Of a stretch of 64,000 nucleotides of DNA, positions 10,620-21,500 are shown one piece after another. The notes beneath the pieces are model-generated. The model saw only the letters and a list, made by a program, of their open reading frames with translations. It did no database searches and had not been told where the DNA came from. Every line of letters begins with the position of its first letter. Position 1 is the first letter of the stretch. Made by a program: the position numbers and the translations under genes. Origin of the DNA: Caprella mutica. Its lineage: Eukaryota > Arthropoda > Malacostraca > Amphipoda > Caprellidae. The stretch covers positions 32,237 to 96,236 of the forward strand of contig CANNZV010002486.1 in NCBI GenBank assembly GCA_947561585.1, read 5' to 3'.

Positions 10620-12983
10620 TTATCTATGCTTCCTGTGGTGGTGTTTTCCGGAGTTATTCGATCTTTGTTTGTTATGTCTTGATTTGGGGGATTTGGATTG
10701 GTGTCTTGATCTATTTCGATTTATTGGACTTCTAGATTTGGATGTTTGGATTGGAGCGCACATTGTACTTCTAAAATCATTTTCCATGGCAGTGACGTCG
10801 TCCTGTGTGGCAAATGAAGTACTTGGTATATCTGTTGGTATTTCAATATTGGAGTTTGGTTTGGTTGGTTTATTTGCAGTCTTCTTTATGTTTTGAATGA
10901 GTGATTTTTCTGGTGGTTTGACATTGATGGGTTGGTTGTTCTGCTCTGGTGGTTTGACATTGATGGGTTGGTTGTTCTGCTCTGGTGGTTTGACATTGAT
11001 GGGTTGGTTGTTCTGCTCTGGTGGTTTGACATTGATGGGTTGGTTGTTCTGCTCTGGTGGTTTGACATTGATGGGTTGGTTGTTCTGCTTTGGTTTTTGG
11101 AATTTGATAGTGGCTTCACTGTAATTCATAGTTTTGAAATTTGGGTTGTTTTTTTGAAAGATAAATCTTGCTTGGCTTCTGGGAATTCTATTTTTGCTTT
11201 GAATTGAGAGTATTTCTTGTTCTTGTTGAGTTTCTTTGCATTTTGTTGACCCTGTATAGTGATTTTCTTTGCAGTGGTAACAAGTTGGTAGTTCGGAGGT
11301 ACAACTATCGAGGATATGGTCATGGGATGTGCATTTTGCACATTTTGCTTGGTTTCTGCATCTTTTTGTGGTATGTCCAAATTGCAAACATTGTTTGCAT
11401 AACATGGGTCTATTTTTGTATTCATATATTTTTGTGAGAGCTTGTTCTCCAGGGATGTTGAGAAAAATAGGAATTTCTGGTTGGTTGAAGCTAATGAGGA
11501 GTGGTATTGCACGGGGGTTTCTTGATTTGATCCATGTTGCTATTGCTATGTCTTTAATTGGTAGAGTTTCAATTAGTTTACTTTTGTAAGTTTCAAATTG
11601 AGCAAGGTTGTATTCATAGATGTAGGCTAGTCCTTTGGGTCCATCAAATCTATTGCTTCTGGTTACAGTGACTAGTTTATTGTTAAGTAGTGTTAAGGAA
11701 AGTAATTGTCTGCTTTGCTCTTTGCTTGAAACTTGTACTGAGTAGGTTTCGTTGCTTACAGATCTAATGTTCATTACTTTGCCAGCTACTGCAGCTAGAC
11801 ATTTTTCAAGAAGCCATGGTGTAAAGGCTTTTTTGGTGTCCACAGACATGGATATGTCCAGGACATCCAAAAACTCCTTCTGTTGGTTGACAGCTTGAAG
11901 GTTTTCATCTTTCTCTATCTGAATAGCTCTCTTCAGACTTACTTTATTTGTTGATTGGATGTCTAACAAGGTCATCTCTCTCTTGTGTCTCGGACAATCA
12001 CGGGATCCAGCTTCATGTTCATCCTGACAATGATAACATTTGGCTGGTTCATTCCTGTCACAATCCTCAGCTTTGTGTCCGGCGGCGGAGCATCGCCTAC
12101 AGATGATTTCTTGCGATCTGCACCTGACAGCTGTGTGTCCATAATTCTGACATTTGTTACATTTCATTGGTTTGTTATTGAATTGGTAAACTTTTGTATC
12201 TGTTTCTTCTCCGGGAATGTAAATGCTATATGGAAGGCTGCCACTGAAGGTTATGATCAAAGCTGTTGTATTTGGATCTCGTGGTCTGATGAAAGGAGCA
12301 GTAGTGATATTATTAATATCGTAGTTCTCAGAGAGCCAGGATTGGAACTCTGTTAGTGTATCAGCAGATGTAGAGAAATCAATATGTTTAACATATATGA
12401 TTCCTCTGGTGGTGTTGAAAAGAGTGTATGGAGACACCTTGCAGGGAATTTCTTCTATTTTTGAAATGGATTGCATTTTAGCATCTGTTTCGTAGTTTGA
12501 TATCATTTCTATGATTAGTTTGTTTTTGTTGATGCTGAACAGTCGCTTAGGTTTGAGTGATGTTAGTTTATTGATAGTCTCTTCAACTGAAAATGGGCTG
12601 ACAGATCTCTTGAGGTCACCTTCAAAGAAAAATTCATAGAATTTACTTTGGTCGGTGTTTGAGTTGTTGTCTTCTGGTATAAAGGGGATATATCTTCTCT
12701 TGGTCTGTTGTTTCGTTGCAGTTGGTTGAGACGAAATATTTTTGAGTTGTCCTTGTAGTTTTCCTATTATTGATTTCAATGCAGTTTGGTCTTGGTTAGT
12801 TTGATCTAATTCACCAAGTGGTGAGATGGAGGCTAGTTTTGATGAAATATCGTTTAGGGTTTTAAGAGAACTCTCCAAAAAGCAGTCAAGCTCTTCAAGT
12901 TTAGACTTTTTTCCTTTTCTGGTAGGTGAGGTTGAAGGGGAATTAGAGGGGGATGACCCCTCTTCTCTCTTTCTAATAGACAT
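10620..12983 (-). CDS. LINE ORF1: gag-like nucleic-acid-binding protein with duplicated module
   Basis: A 787-residue ORF1 that would package the LINE RNA. Basic, serine-rich N-terminus, then a module at about residues 120-340 ending in three CCHC-type knuckles (from CNKCQNYGHTAVRC at 274 to 330). A second, diverged copy of the same module follows at about 385-590, with knuckles 529-582 (CKQCLQFGHTTKRC). Both modules share the pattern IPGE...TK(V/I)Y(Q/E)(F/Y) before the knuckles. Residues about 630-695 contain a 12-residue tandem repeat (PPEQNNQPINVK, five copies). The C-terminus is basic and Arg/Ser-rich. No stops or frameshifts. ORF2 starts 58 bp downstream. Confidence 0.85.
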   Translation of the reverse strand: MSIRKREEGSSPSNSPSTSPTRKGKKSKLEELDCFLESSLKTLNDISSKLASISPLGELDQTNQDQTALKSIIGKLQGQLKNISSQPTATKQQTKRRYIPFIPEDNNSNTDQSKFYEFFFEGDLKRSVSPFSVEETINKLTSLKPKRLFSINKNKLIIEMISNYETDAKMQSISKIEEIPCKVSPYTLFNTTRGIIYVKHIDFSTSADTLTEFQSWLSENYDINNITTAPFIRPRDPNTTALIITFSGSLPYSIYIPGEETDTKVYQFNNKPMKCNKCQNYGHTAVRCRSQEIICRRCSAAGHKAEDCDRNEPAKCYHCQDEHEAGSRDCPRHKREMTLLDIQSTNKVSLKRAIQIEKDENLQAVNQQKEFLDVLDISMSVDTKKAFTPWLLEKCLAAVAGKVMNIRSVSNETYSVQVSSKEQSRQLLSLTLLNNKLVTVTRSNRFDGPKGLAYIYEYNLAQFETYKSKLIETLPIKDIAIATWIKSRNPRAIPLLISFNQPEIPIFLNIPGEQALTKIYEYKNRPMLCKQCLQFGHTTKRCRNQAKCAKCTSHDHILDSCTSELPTCYHCKENHYTGSTKCKETQQEQEILSIQSKNRIPRSQARFIFQKNNPNFKTMNYSEATIKFQKPKQNNQPINVKPPEQNNQPINVKPPEQNNQPINVKPPEQNNQPINVKPPEQNNQPINVKPPEKSLIQNIKKTANKPTKPNSNIEIPTDIPSTSFATQDDVTAMENDFRSTMCAPIQTSKSRSPINRNRSRHQSKSPKSRHNKQRSNNSGKHHHRKHR
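10905..11095. repeat. 36-bp coding minisatellite in LINE ORF1
   Basis: Five nearly identical 36-bp units (ttctgctctggtggtttgac plus 16 more bases) encode PPEQNNQPINVK on the minus strand. The last unit is slightly diverged. Confidence 0.9.
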
Positions 12984-13429
12984 GGTAAATTAAGGGACGG
13001 GTCCCTTGCGCAGCAAGGGGCCACACAGAGACTAATATTACAATAGTACAATAAAGAAAAATGGTTATAGCTTATGACAAATAATGAAAAAGGAAAGTAC
13101 CCCAATAAATATTGGGGGGAGCCCCGTTAGTTATACCAAGCTAGAACAATTTATGACAATAATTATAAGTATGTTGTTCCAAATAGATAACAAAAAGAAA
13201 TGGTACATAACAGTATCACCACGAGAAGGTGGGGTCTCCTGGGAATACCGGTAATACAGTTGTAGTTACTAGTATCCCCTAAGTATCAAAACCCTGTCCT
13301 CTCTCCCGCACTTCGATGTTGATCGCAAAAATAATTTCAAACTTTGATACCAATTCACAAAGGTACGGGAATACTTCTTGAGTTGTGAATTTGGTAATAA
13401 AAGAGAGGTCTGCCTGTAATTAATCAGTT

Positions 13430-13825
13430 TAGTGGAGGAATTAACCTCTGTAAATTAAATACAAGGGACTTTGAGTAAAATCTGTGACTGTATCATGGAT
13501 GCAGAAAAGCTACTTCGTGAATGCAGTCACTTACCAAGGAACGTGACGAAAAGACACGCAAGCACCGGTGGCTGCACTCACGAATGGAAGAGGAAAATGA
13601 AGAGGTGATAGAGCCTACCAAACATAAAATCTAAGACCTCGTAGTTGAAGAGCATAATCCTAGCGCTATTCTCTAAAACTGCAAGTAGCGTTAAAAAAAT
13701 GATAAACATGGTAAAAATAGTAATACTGAATCCAAGTTACAACGATTCGGGGCCCAAGGGACACCACCCCCTTCTCTTCCATTAACCACAGACAGCTTCA
13801 GGATAGAACACTTGGGTAAATTAAT
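13430..13825 (-). repeat. SINE-like dispersed repeat, copy A (internally deleted)
   Basis: Shares aaattaaatacaagggact, ggatgcagaaaagctact, cggtggctgcactcacg and acagacagcttcaggatag with the copies at 27756, 44108 and 59632. It lacks the segment next to the A-rich end seen in copy B. Confidence 0.75.
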
Positions 13826-13839
13826 TGAATATCAGTTAA

Positions 13840-15376
13840 TAAAAATTATCAATGATTGATATAGTTTTATTGATAAAGATAAAAAGCTTAACAAATAACA
13901 ATAAACTCTAAAACAAAACTTAAAAGTGAACTCATTATTTACGAAAAAAAAGTAGTCGCTAACAATATGATTTATATCTAATTAGTTAACTTACTACAGC
14001 TTGATACGTGAAGGAAAAGGTAGTCAAAATAATAAGTGTAAAATAGCTAAATCATTTATCTAAGGCTATAAATTGTAAGGCAGTGCTTTCTAGAATAATT
14101 TGAAATACTTAAAAAAGAAACAACATATCATAACCTTAGAGATAATTTCGAGTATTTGAGTCCTTAATATAAAATAGGTCATTATATTGCACAGTACAGT
14201 AGCTACCCTGTTTAGAAAAATAGATTGCTTTTCTCAACTAAAGTAATTCTCTTTAACGATATCATTAATAGTTCAGTATAGAAGCAAGAACTTTTAGTAA
14301 AACTGTAGGTAGAAATCGTTAATGTTTTTCATTACTTACTTCTAAATAATATCCAGCCTATGACATTAAATCTATTACGCTAGCTATCAATTCAAAATTT
14401 CAAACTATATCTAAATTACCTTATATACCATTAAATATATTCCTTATAATTAGCAGTTTAGCATGCATGGCACCTAGAGGTAGAGGAATGATTAATACTG
14501 CACGAACAGATTCTTATTGTTATTTTAGGAGTTCAAGATCCATGCGCTAGGTCAACTGCTTGATTGCCACAGGTAACCGAGTCACCCAGTGTATGGATGG
14601 CAAGAATAGACACCCATGAAAAGAAAGCTTCACAATCAGTCTGTTTTACCAATGGATATAGCAAGGCAGAAGGAAGAGGGAAAAAGAAAAAGCCCAAACT
14701 AAACATAAATCTACATTAGATCAAAAAGAAGGCCCGTCTAGAAATAGCCTCAGGACAATGAGGGAGGATTGGCAGTAATGATATCTAACCCTTTTACACA
14801 CCACTACCTAGGTACACTGAGGTAGAACACATAACACAAAACGGTTAATTTCTTAGCACCATTTGTACATTTGGAGTGAGCATAAAAAGTAACTTAACTA
14901 AAATAAACATGCAATAAATCATAAGAACATAACTCCAAAGTTTGGATATTAAACACTAAAATCAACAAACTTAACTAAGAATCGTATAAGGTGGTGTATG
15001 CATAAAAGCTACTAGGGTTTACGATTGTCAGAAAGCAAGTTTTGCGACATTTCATCAATAAATATCATTGAATATTGGAAAGCAGTGCTTGGGAGTTGAA
15101 TATTGAATTACCTTCCAACAAATGATAAATTCATGGACGAGTAACTAACATAAGCACTTAAGCAGTGTATATTGGAACTAATATCTGAAACTACTTTTAG
15201 GTGTGTAAGACCCGTAAAACATACATGCAGGTGGGACTAAGAGATAATTAGCTGATGTTTATATTATTTATAGCTGATGTATAGCTACATAGAGTACTAT
15301 GTCAGTACTAAATACTGAAGTTAACTCCCATCGAATGATATACGAATATCTATCGTTATTTTGCTGGCAAATCTCT
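13840..15376. other. Non-coding, AT-rich, 3' flank of the ALDH5A1-like gene
   Basis: Nothing supported as a gene. The 3' UTR and polyadenylation site of the minus-strand dehydrogenase gene should lie in its right part. Confidence 0.4.
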
Positions 15377-15559
15377 TCAGTATTTGATGTTTCCCATGCA
15401 GAGGTATTTAATGTAGGTATAGTCGTCAATGCCATGGTGTGAGCCTTCACGCCCCAGACCAGACTCCTTGATGCCCCCAAAGGCAGCCTCTGTGGCTGAA
15501 ATGAGGCCCTCGTTGATGCCCACCATCCCTACCTCCAAATTACGAGCCACTCGCCAGAC
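15377..15559 (-). CDS. ALDH5A1: ALDH5A1 exon 13 (last)
   Basis: 61 codons including TGA at 15379-15377, phase 0, acceptor ctcag. Encodes [19 protein letters not shown], then [14 protein letters not shown] and the C-terminus. Confidence 0.95.
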   Translation of the reverse strand, partial: VWRVARNLEVGMVGINEGLISATEAAFGGIKESGLGREGSHHGIDDYTYIKYLCMGNIKY

Positions 15560-18500
15560 CTGAGTGAAGAAAATTAAGGCATTTTAAAAGTTACTGATGC
15601 TTGCAATGTAGTTTAGAGCAGTGGTCGGCAACCTTTTTATCGTCGCGGACCGGTAAATGTTCAACTATATTCTCGCGGCCCGGCGGGATGAATGTAGCTA
15701 ATAGTATTGGGTAGACCAAATATTCGTTCGCTTCTAAGAGGCTACTGCTTTCAGGATGATACCAAAATGAGCTGATATAAAATAATCCTTTATATAAACA
15801 TTCCTTTCACAATAATCTGAATCTGGTACAAAAATATAAGTAATAATACTCAGTTCAAAATAATTTAATTACTAACGTTAATAATATAATTTAATTACTC
15901 AGGTACGAAAAATAATAAATATAATCAGATGAAAAAAGGATCACCTGTAGAATCCGCACCCCAGATCATATTTGGGTGCAAATTGTACATGAGTGAAATC
16001 TTGGGGTGCAGATTATACAGGAGGGATCCCTCATCATTGGAGTGTGGATCATACAAGAGGGAAGTCATTTGAGTGCGGATTGTACAGGAGAGAAATCATT
16101 GGGTTGTGGATTGTACAGGAGAGAAATCATTGGGGTACGGATTGTTCAGGAGAGAAATCATTGGGTTGTGGATTGTACAGGAGAGAAATCATTGGGGTAC
16201 GGATTGTTCAGGAGAGAAATCATTGGGTTGTGGATTGTACAGGAGAGAAATCATTGGGGTACGGATTGTTCAGGAGATAAATCATTGGGGATCAGTTTGT
16301 ACAGGATTGAAATCTTTGTTTTCGGATCTTACAGATGATCCCAAGAGTAGTACTTAAGTTCGAAAAAATAATGATGAGATAATAGTAGTCAGGTATATAC
16401 ACGTCTAAATGGGATACGAACGTATCACGAAGGTTAGGGTAGGATTTTACTTTTTCGCACGGGTCCACAGAGAGGACCTTAAATCTCTTGATCAAAACAA
16501 CTCTGATTATTTAACATTATATATTCATTTTAAAGGTGTTTGTCTCAGAAAATTTGAAATTGTCTACACACTTGTATTATATATTTATGTCTGATCATGC
16601 ACACAAAAATAATTTCATTACTTGAATTGGATTATTGAGTATCCTTCTGCGGACCGGTGCCGGTCCGCAGGTTGCCGACCACTGATTTAGAGGATATGAT
16701 GATATTAATCGAGAAATTGTCTATTGCACTTGAGAAAGGTGGAGAGGGAGATTTAGGGTGGATGTTACCAGTTATGAGGTGATTTAAGGTAAATGTTACC
16801 AGTTATGAGGTGATTTAGGGTAAATGTTACCAGTTATGAGGTAATTTAGGGCAAATATTACCAGTTATGAGGTGATTTAGGGCAAATGTTACCAGTTATG
16901 AGGTGATTTAGGGTAAATGTTACCAGTTATGAGGTAATTTAGGGCAAATATTACCAGTTATGAGATGATTTAGGGCAAATATTACCAGTTATGAGGTGAT
17001 TTAGGGCAAATGTTACCAGTTATGAGGTGATTTAGGGTAAATGTTACCAGTTATGAGGTAATTTAGGGCAAATATTACCAGTTATGAGGTGATTTAGGGC
17101 AAATATTACCAGTTATGAGGTGATTTAGGGCAAATGTTACCAGTTATGAGGTAATTTAGGGCAAATATTACCAGTTATGAGGTAATTTAGGGCAAATATT
17201 ACCAGTTATGAGGTGATTTAGGGTAAATGTTACCAGTTATGAGGTAATTTAGGGCAAATATTACCAGTTTTGAGGTGATTTAGGGCAAATATTACCAGTT
17301 TTGAGGTGATTTAGGGCAAATGTTACCAGTTATGAGGTGATTTAGGGTGAATGTTACCAGTTATGAGGTGATTTAGGGTAAATGTTACCAGTTATGAGGT
17401 GATTTAGGGTGAATGTTACCAGTTATGAGGTGATTTAGGGTGAATGTTACCAGTTATGAGGTGATTTAGGGTAAATGTTACCAGTTATGAGGTGATTTAG
17501 GGTGAATGTTACCAGTTATGAGGTGATTTAGGGTGAATGTTACCAGTTATGAGGTGATTTAGGATGAATGTTACCAGTTATGAGGTGATTTAGGGTAAAT
17601 GTTACCAGTTATGAGGTGATTTAGGGTAAATGTTACCAGTTATGAGGTGATTTAGGGTAAATGTTACCAGTTATGAGGTGATTTATTTATTTTTATTTAT
17701 TTTGATGTTTTGGCTTTCTAGCGCTTCAGATCAGCGGATCTATATCGCACCGAAATTCTTAATCAAAATTGGAGGTTATTATATGGAGTTTCGTATGTTA
17801 AGTTGGTGTAGGTATTGTAGTAGAGCTGTAATATTGGGAGAGAAATCGTTCTCACCAATCATCTGTTTCAGAGTCAGGGCAGAGTCATTGTTGTTCCGAG
17901 TTTGTGGGAATAGTCTATTTCTTAGATCTTGGTGTGAGGGGCATTCTGCAAGTAGATGTTTTACTGTGAGGGGGACAATGCAGTCCTCACAGTATGGAGG
18001 GGGTCTGTGTTCCATGTGATGACCATGGGAGAAAAGGGTGTGACCAATTCTTAGACGGCATAGTGTGGTTTCTGTGTTTCTGTTTCTGTATGTGCACAAC
18101 TTCCATGGCTTTGTATTATCCTTAACTTGTCTCAGTTTGTTGTTTCCAATACCCCGCCACTCCATCTCCCATTTCTGGGAAATGGTAATTCTGATTATTG
18201 GAAAGAAGTCTTTGTAAAAAGTTTTGGGGTTCCGGACTCTATCCCCTCCATCTGCTTTTTGGCGGGCAACCCGGTCTGCCTCCTCGTTCCCATCCACTCC
18301 CACGTGGCTTGGGACCCAACAGAAACTTAATCTTCTTCCCTGATTAACAGTTATCATAATAACATATGCCATAATCTCACATATGATTGGGTGGCTACTA
18401 TTGAAGGCCTGTATAGACATGATGGCACTCTGTGAGTCAGAGAAGATTACAGAACTTGCTACATCTGCCTCACTTACCAGCCTCACTGCCTTTAACAGGG

Positions 18501-21500
18501 CCATCAGTTCCGCAGTGAAGATACTTGAATGTATCGACAGTTTTTGTCCATAGTTTCTGTTATTGGTGTGGACACCGTATCCTACCCCATTTTCGGTTTT
18601 GGATCCGTCAGTGAATATTTGGAGAGTATTGCTATGGTCATGTCTTACGTGGTCTATGAACATATTCTTCAAGACATTTGGAGGAGTTCGCCCTTTATTT
18701 GGTGGATCGAAGCCACTACATACAACATCCGGGACCAACCAGATTTTGTCATTCATATTTGTGGCTTCAATGATATCCAGGTTAGGGAAGTTCATAGCTG
18801 TCTCAATGAAAGTATTAATTCGATCACAGTATGTTTTAGTATCTGATTTTCTATTGGGAGTATCAACTTCACGGGGAATTGGTTCAATTATGTTATGGTT
18901 AATATTTTGTTTACATCTGACGTAGTATTGTAGAGCAAGTTGAATGCGTCTATAGTAAAGACTTGGTTCGCTGCTTTCAGCGTATAGACTCTGTATTGGA
19001 GATGATTTAAAAGCACCTATACAGAGTCTAATACCTGCATTGTGGACTGGATCGAGTTTCTTCAATACATGATCGCTGGCTGTCCAGTAAATGAAACAGC
19101 CATAATCAAGTTTAGATCTGATTAGGGATCTATAAAGTCTCAATAAGGTGGTGCGGTCACCACCATATTTTGTTCTGGAGATACTTTTCAAAATATCTAG
19201 AGATTTGAGTGCTGTGGTTTTAATGCTCATTATATGTTCTTTCCATCTTAATCTTTCGTCCAGAATGAGGCCAAGATATCTTACAGAGGTTTTAAATAAA
19301 ATAGGTCTATTATATAGAGTGAGTGAAGGTTCTTGTTGCAGACCACGTTTTCGATGAAAGTGTACTGCATTAGTCTTCTGTTGTGAAAAACGAAAGCCAT
19401 GTTTGTTTACCCATGTTTCTATTTTGGAAATGGCTGATTGAAGGCGTCGTTCAATTGAAGGAATATGGTGAGATGAGCTGTAAATGACTAAGTCATCTAC
19501 ATAGAGCATGCCTTTCACATACTGTGGAAGGTTTTGCAGAATTTTATTTATAGCAACAATGAAAAGAGAGCAGCTTAAAACGCTCCCTTGTGGTACTCCT
19601 TGTTCTTGATTATGATAGTCTGAATAATTATTTCCTATTCTTGTTTTGAATTTTCTTTCAGATAAGAAATTTTCAATAAACCATGCAAGGGGGCCTCTTA
19701 ATCCAGCCTCATGTAACGACCTAAGAATACCGTATCGCCACGTGGTATCGTAAGCTTTCTCAAGATCAAAGAATACCGCCACCGTGCTGTCTTTTCGGGA
19801 GAAGGAGTCCATTATATCAGTTTGGATTTTAAGAAGGTTGTCTGTTGTTGACCTGCATCTTCTGAAACCAAACTGTAGATCTGACAGTACGCGTTTACTT
19901 TCAAGGGTCCGTACGAGTCTTATATTGACAGCTTTCTCGAGCATTTTACATATTGAGCTGGTTAGAGCTATTGGTCTATAGCTAGTCAACTGTGTTGGGT
20001 ACTTACCAGGCTTCAGAAAGGAAAGAACAACCGCGTTCCTCCAAGCTGTAGGAAAGCTCCCCTCTTGCCAGGCTGAATTTATCAAGTTTATCAGCTCGTC
20101 GAGGCAGGATGGGTGAAGGTGTCTTAGTATTGAGTAGGTAATGAGATCCTCTCCTGGTGCTGAATCAGTACAAGATCTCAGGGCTCTTGTTATTTCACCT
20201 TTGTTGAAAGGGGCGTTGTAGTCTTCTATCATCCTGGGGGTGAAATCAAGGCGTTTTTGTTCTTCTGCTGTTCTGGTTCTATTAAAGTGATCGGAGTAGT
20301 TAGTACTACTACTCACTTTTGAATAATGTTGTGCTAGGAGGTGGCTAACTTGTTGGGAATTTGAGATTAATTGGTCATTAATTTTGAGGCACGGTGGATG
20401 GTTTGATGGATATTTCCCAGAGATCTTGCGTATTCTAGACCAGATTTTGGACATAGGTGTATTCACATTTATAGTGGATATGTAATCCTTCCATGAATCT
20501 TTCCTTATTTTCTTAATAGTTTTTTGAGCCTTAGCGCGTGCTCTGTGATACAGAATTTTATCAGCATTTAGTTGAGTTCTCTGATATCTACGGAGAGCTC
20601 GTTTCCGTTCTGAGCACAACTGAGTGCACTCGAGTGTCCACCATGGTACAGGGCTGGAGATTGTTCCTATGCCACATTTTGGAATCGAATGGTTTGCTGC
20701 GTTTCGAATATGATCGATTAATTTACTATAGCGTTGATCAACAGGTAGTTGACTGTTATTTTCAAAATAGGCAGTATACCTTTGGAATTCTGCCCATCTC
20801 GCTCGTTTTGTATTGAATTGTATTGGCCTTGTAGAGTTTCTGTTGTTGTTTATTGGTTCAATCATAATTGGATAATGGTCGCTACTATAGAGGTCATCAA
20901 CAGTCCTCCATGTGTAGCTAATTGTGATGTCTGGTGTGCATAGTGAAAGATCTACTGCATGTAGGGTGCAGGTTTGTGAGTGGAAGTGGGTTTGGGATCC
21001 ATCATTCAATATTGATATATTATTTTCGGTTATGAAATTTTCTACAGTTGTTCCTCTTCGGTCAGTGTTGTCATCTCCCCAGAGAGGGTGTTTGGAATTG
21101 AAATCTCCTAGTAGGATGTAAGGTTCAGGAAGCTGTTGGATTAGCATATCGAGGGAGTTTCTATTTAAATTTTGTTGAGGGCTGACATATATATTACAAA
21201 TAGTTACAAGTTCACCAAGATTGACTTGGATTGCATGGGCCTGCAGGTTGGTTCTGATATGTAGTGGGTTATACGCAGTACTTGAGCTCACGAGGAAGGC
21301 CAGACCCTGCCCAGGTACCGCCTCAGCAGCCACAGGGCACGATATAAAAGAGTACCCCGTAGGAGGCTTTGGATTGCGGTTTCCAAGCATGGTCTCCTGT
21401 AAGCACACACATATGGGTGCTTCTACTGATAGGAGTTTTCTGAGGTCTTCATATTTTCTGAAATATCCGCATATATTCCATTGGAGAATAGACATTATAA

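Larger units (their letters stand above)
6669..13377 (-). mobile_element. Near full-length I-type non-LTR retrotransposon (LINE-1 of this window)
   Basis: A 6.7-kb element on the minus strand. The perfect 11-bp direct repeat TTGAGTTGTGA at 6658-6668 and 13378-13388 is its target-site duplication. Order on the minus strand: 5' UTR (13377-12984), ORF1 (gag-like), 58 bp spacer, ORF2 (endonuclease, reverse transcriptase, RNase H), and a 3' UTR with a perfect-looking hairpin (6755-6781) and an A-rich tail of AAATTAAAT type. The RNase H domain and the gag with CCHC knuckles place it in the I/Jockey group. A single frameshift in ORF2 is the only lesion seen, so the insertion is probably young. Confidence 0.9.

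Noticed and set aside
16745..17685. TTAGGG motifs suggesting telomeric repeats
   Set aside because: TTAGGG occurs only once per 31-bp unit; the array is an ordinary minisatellite.
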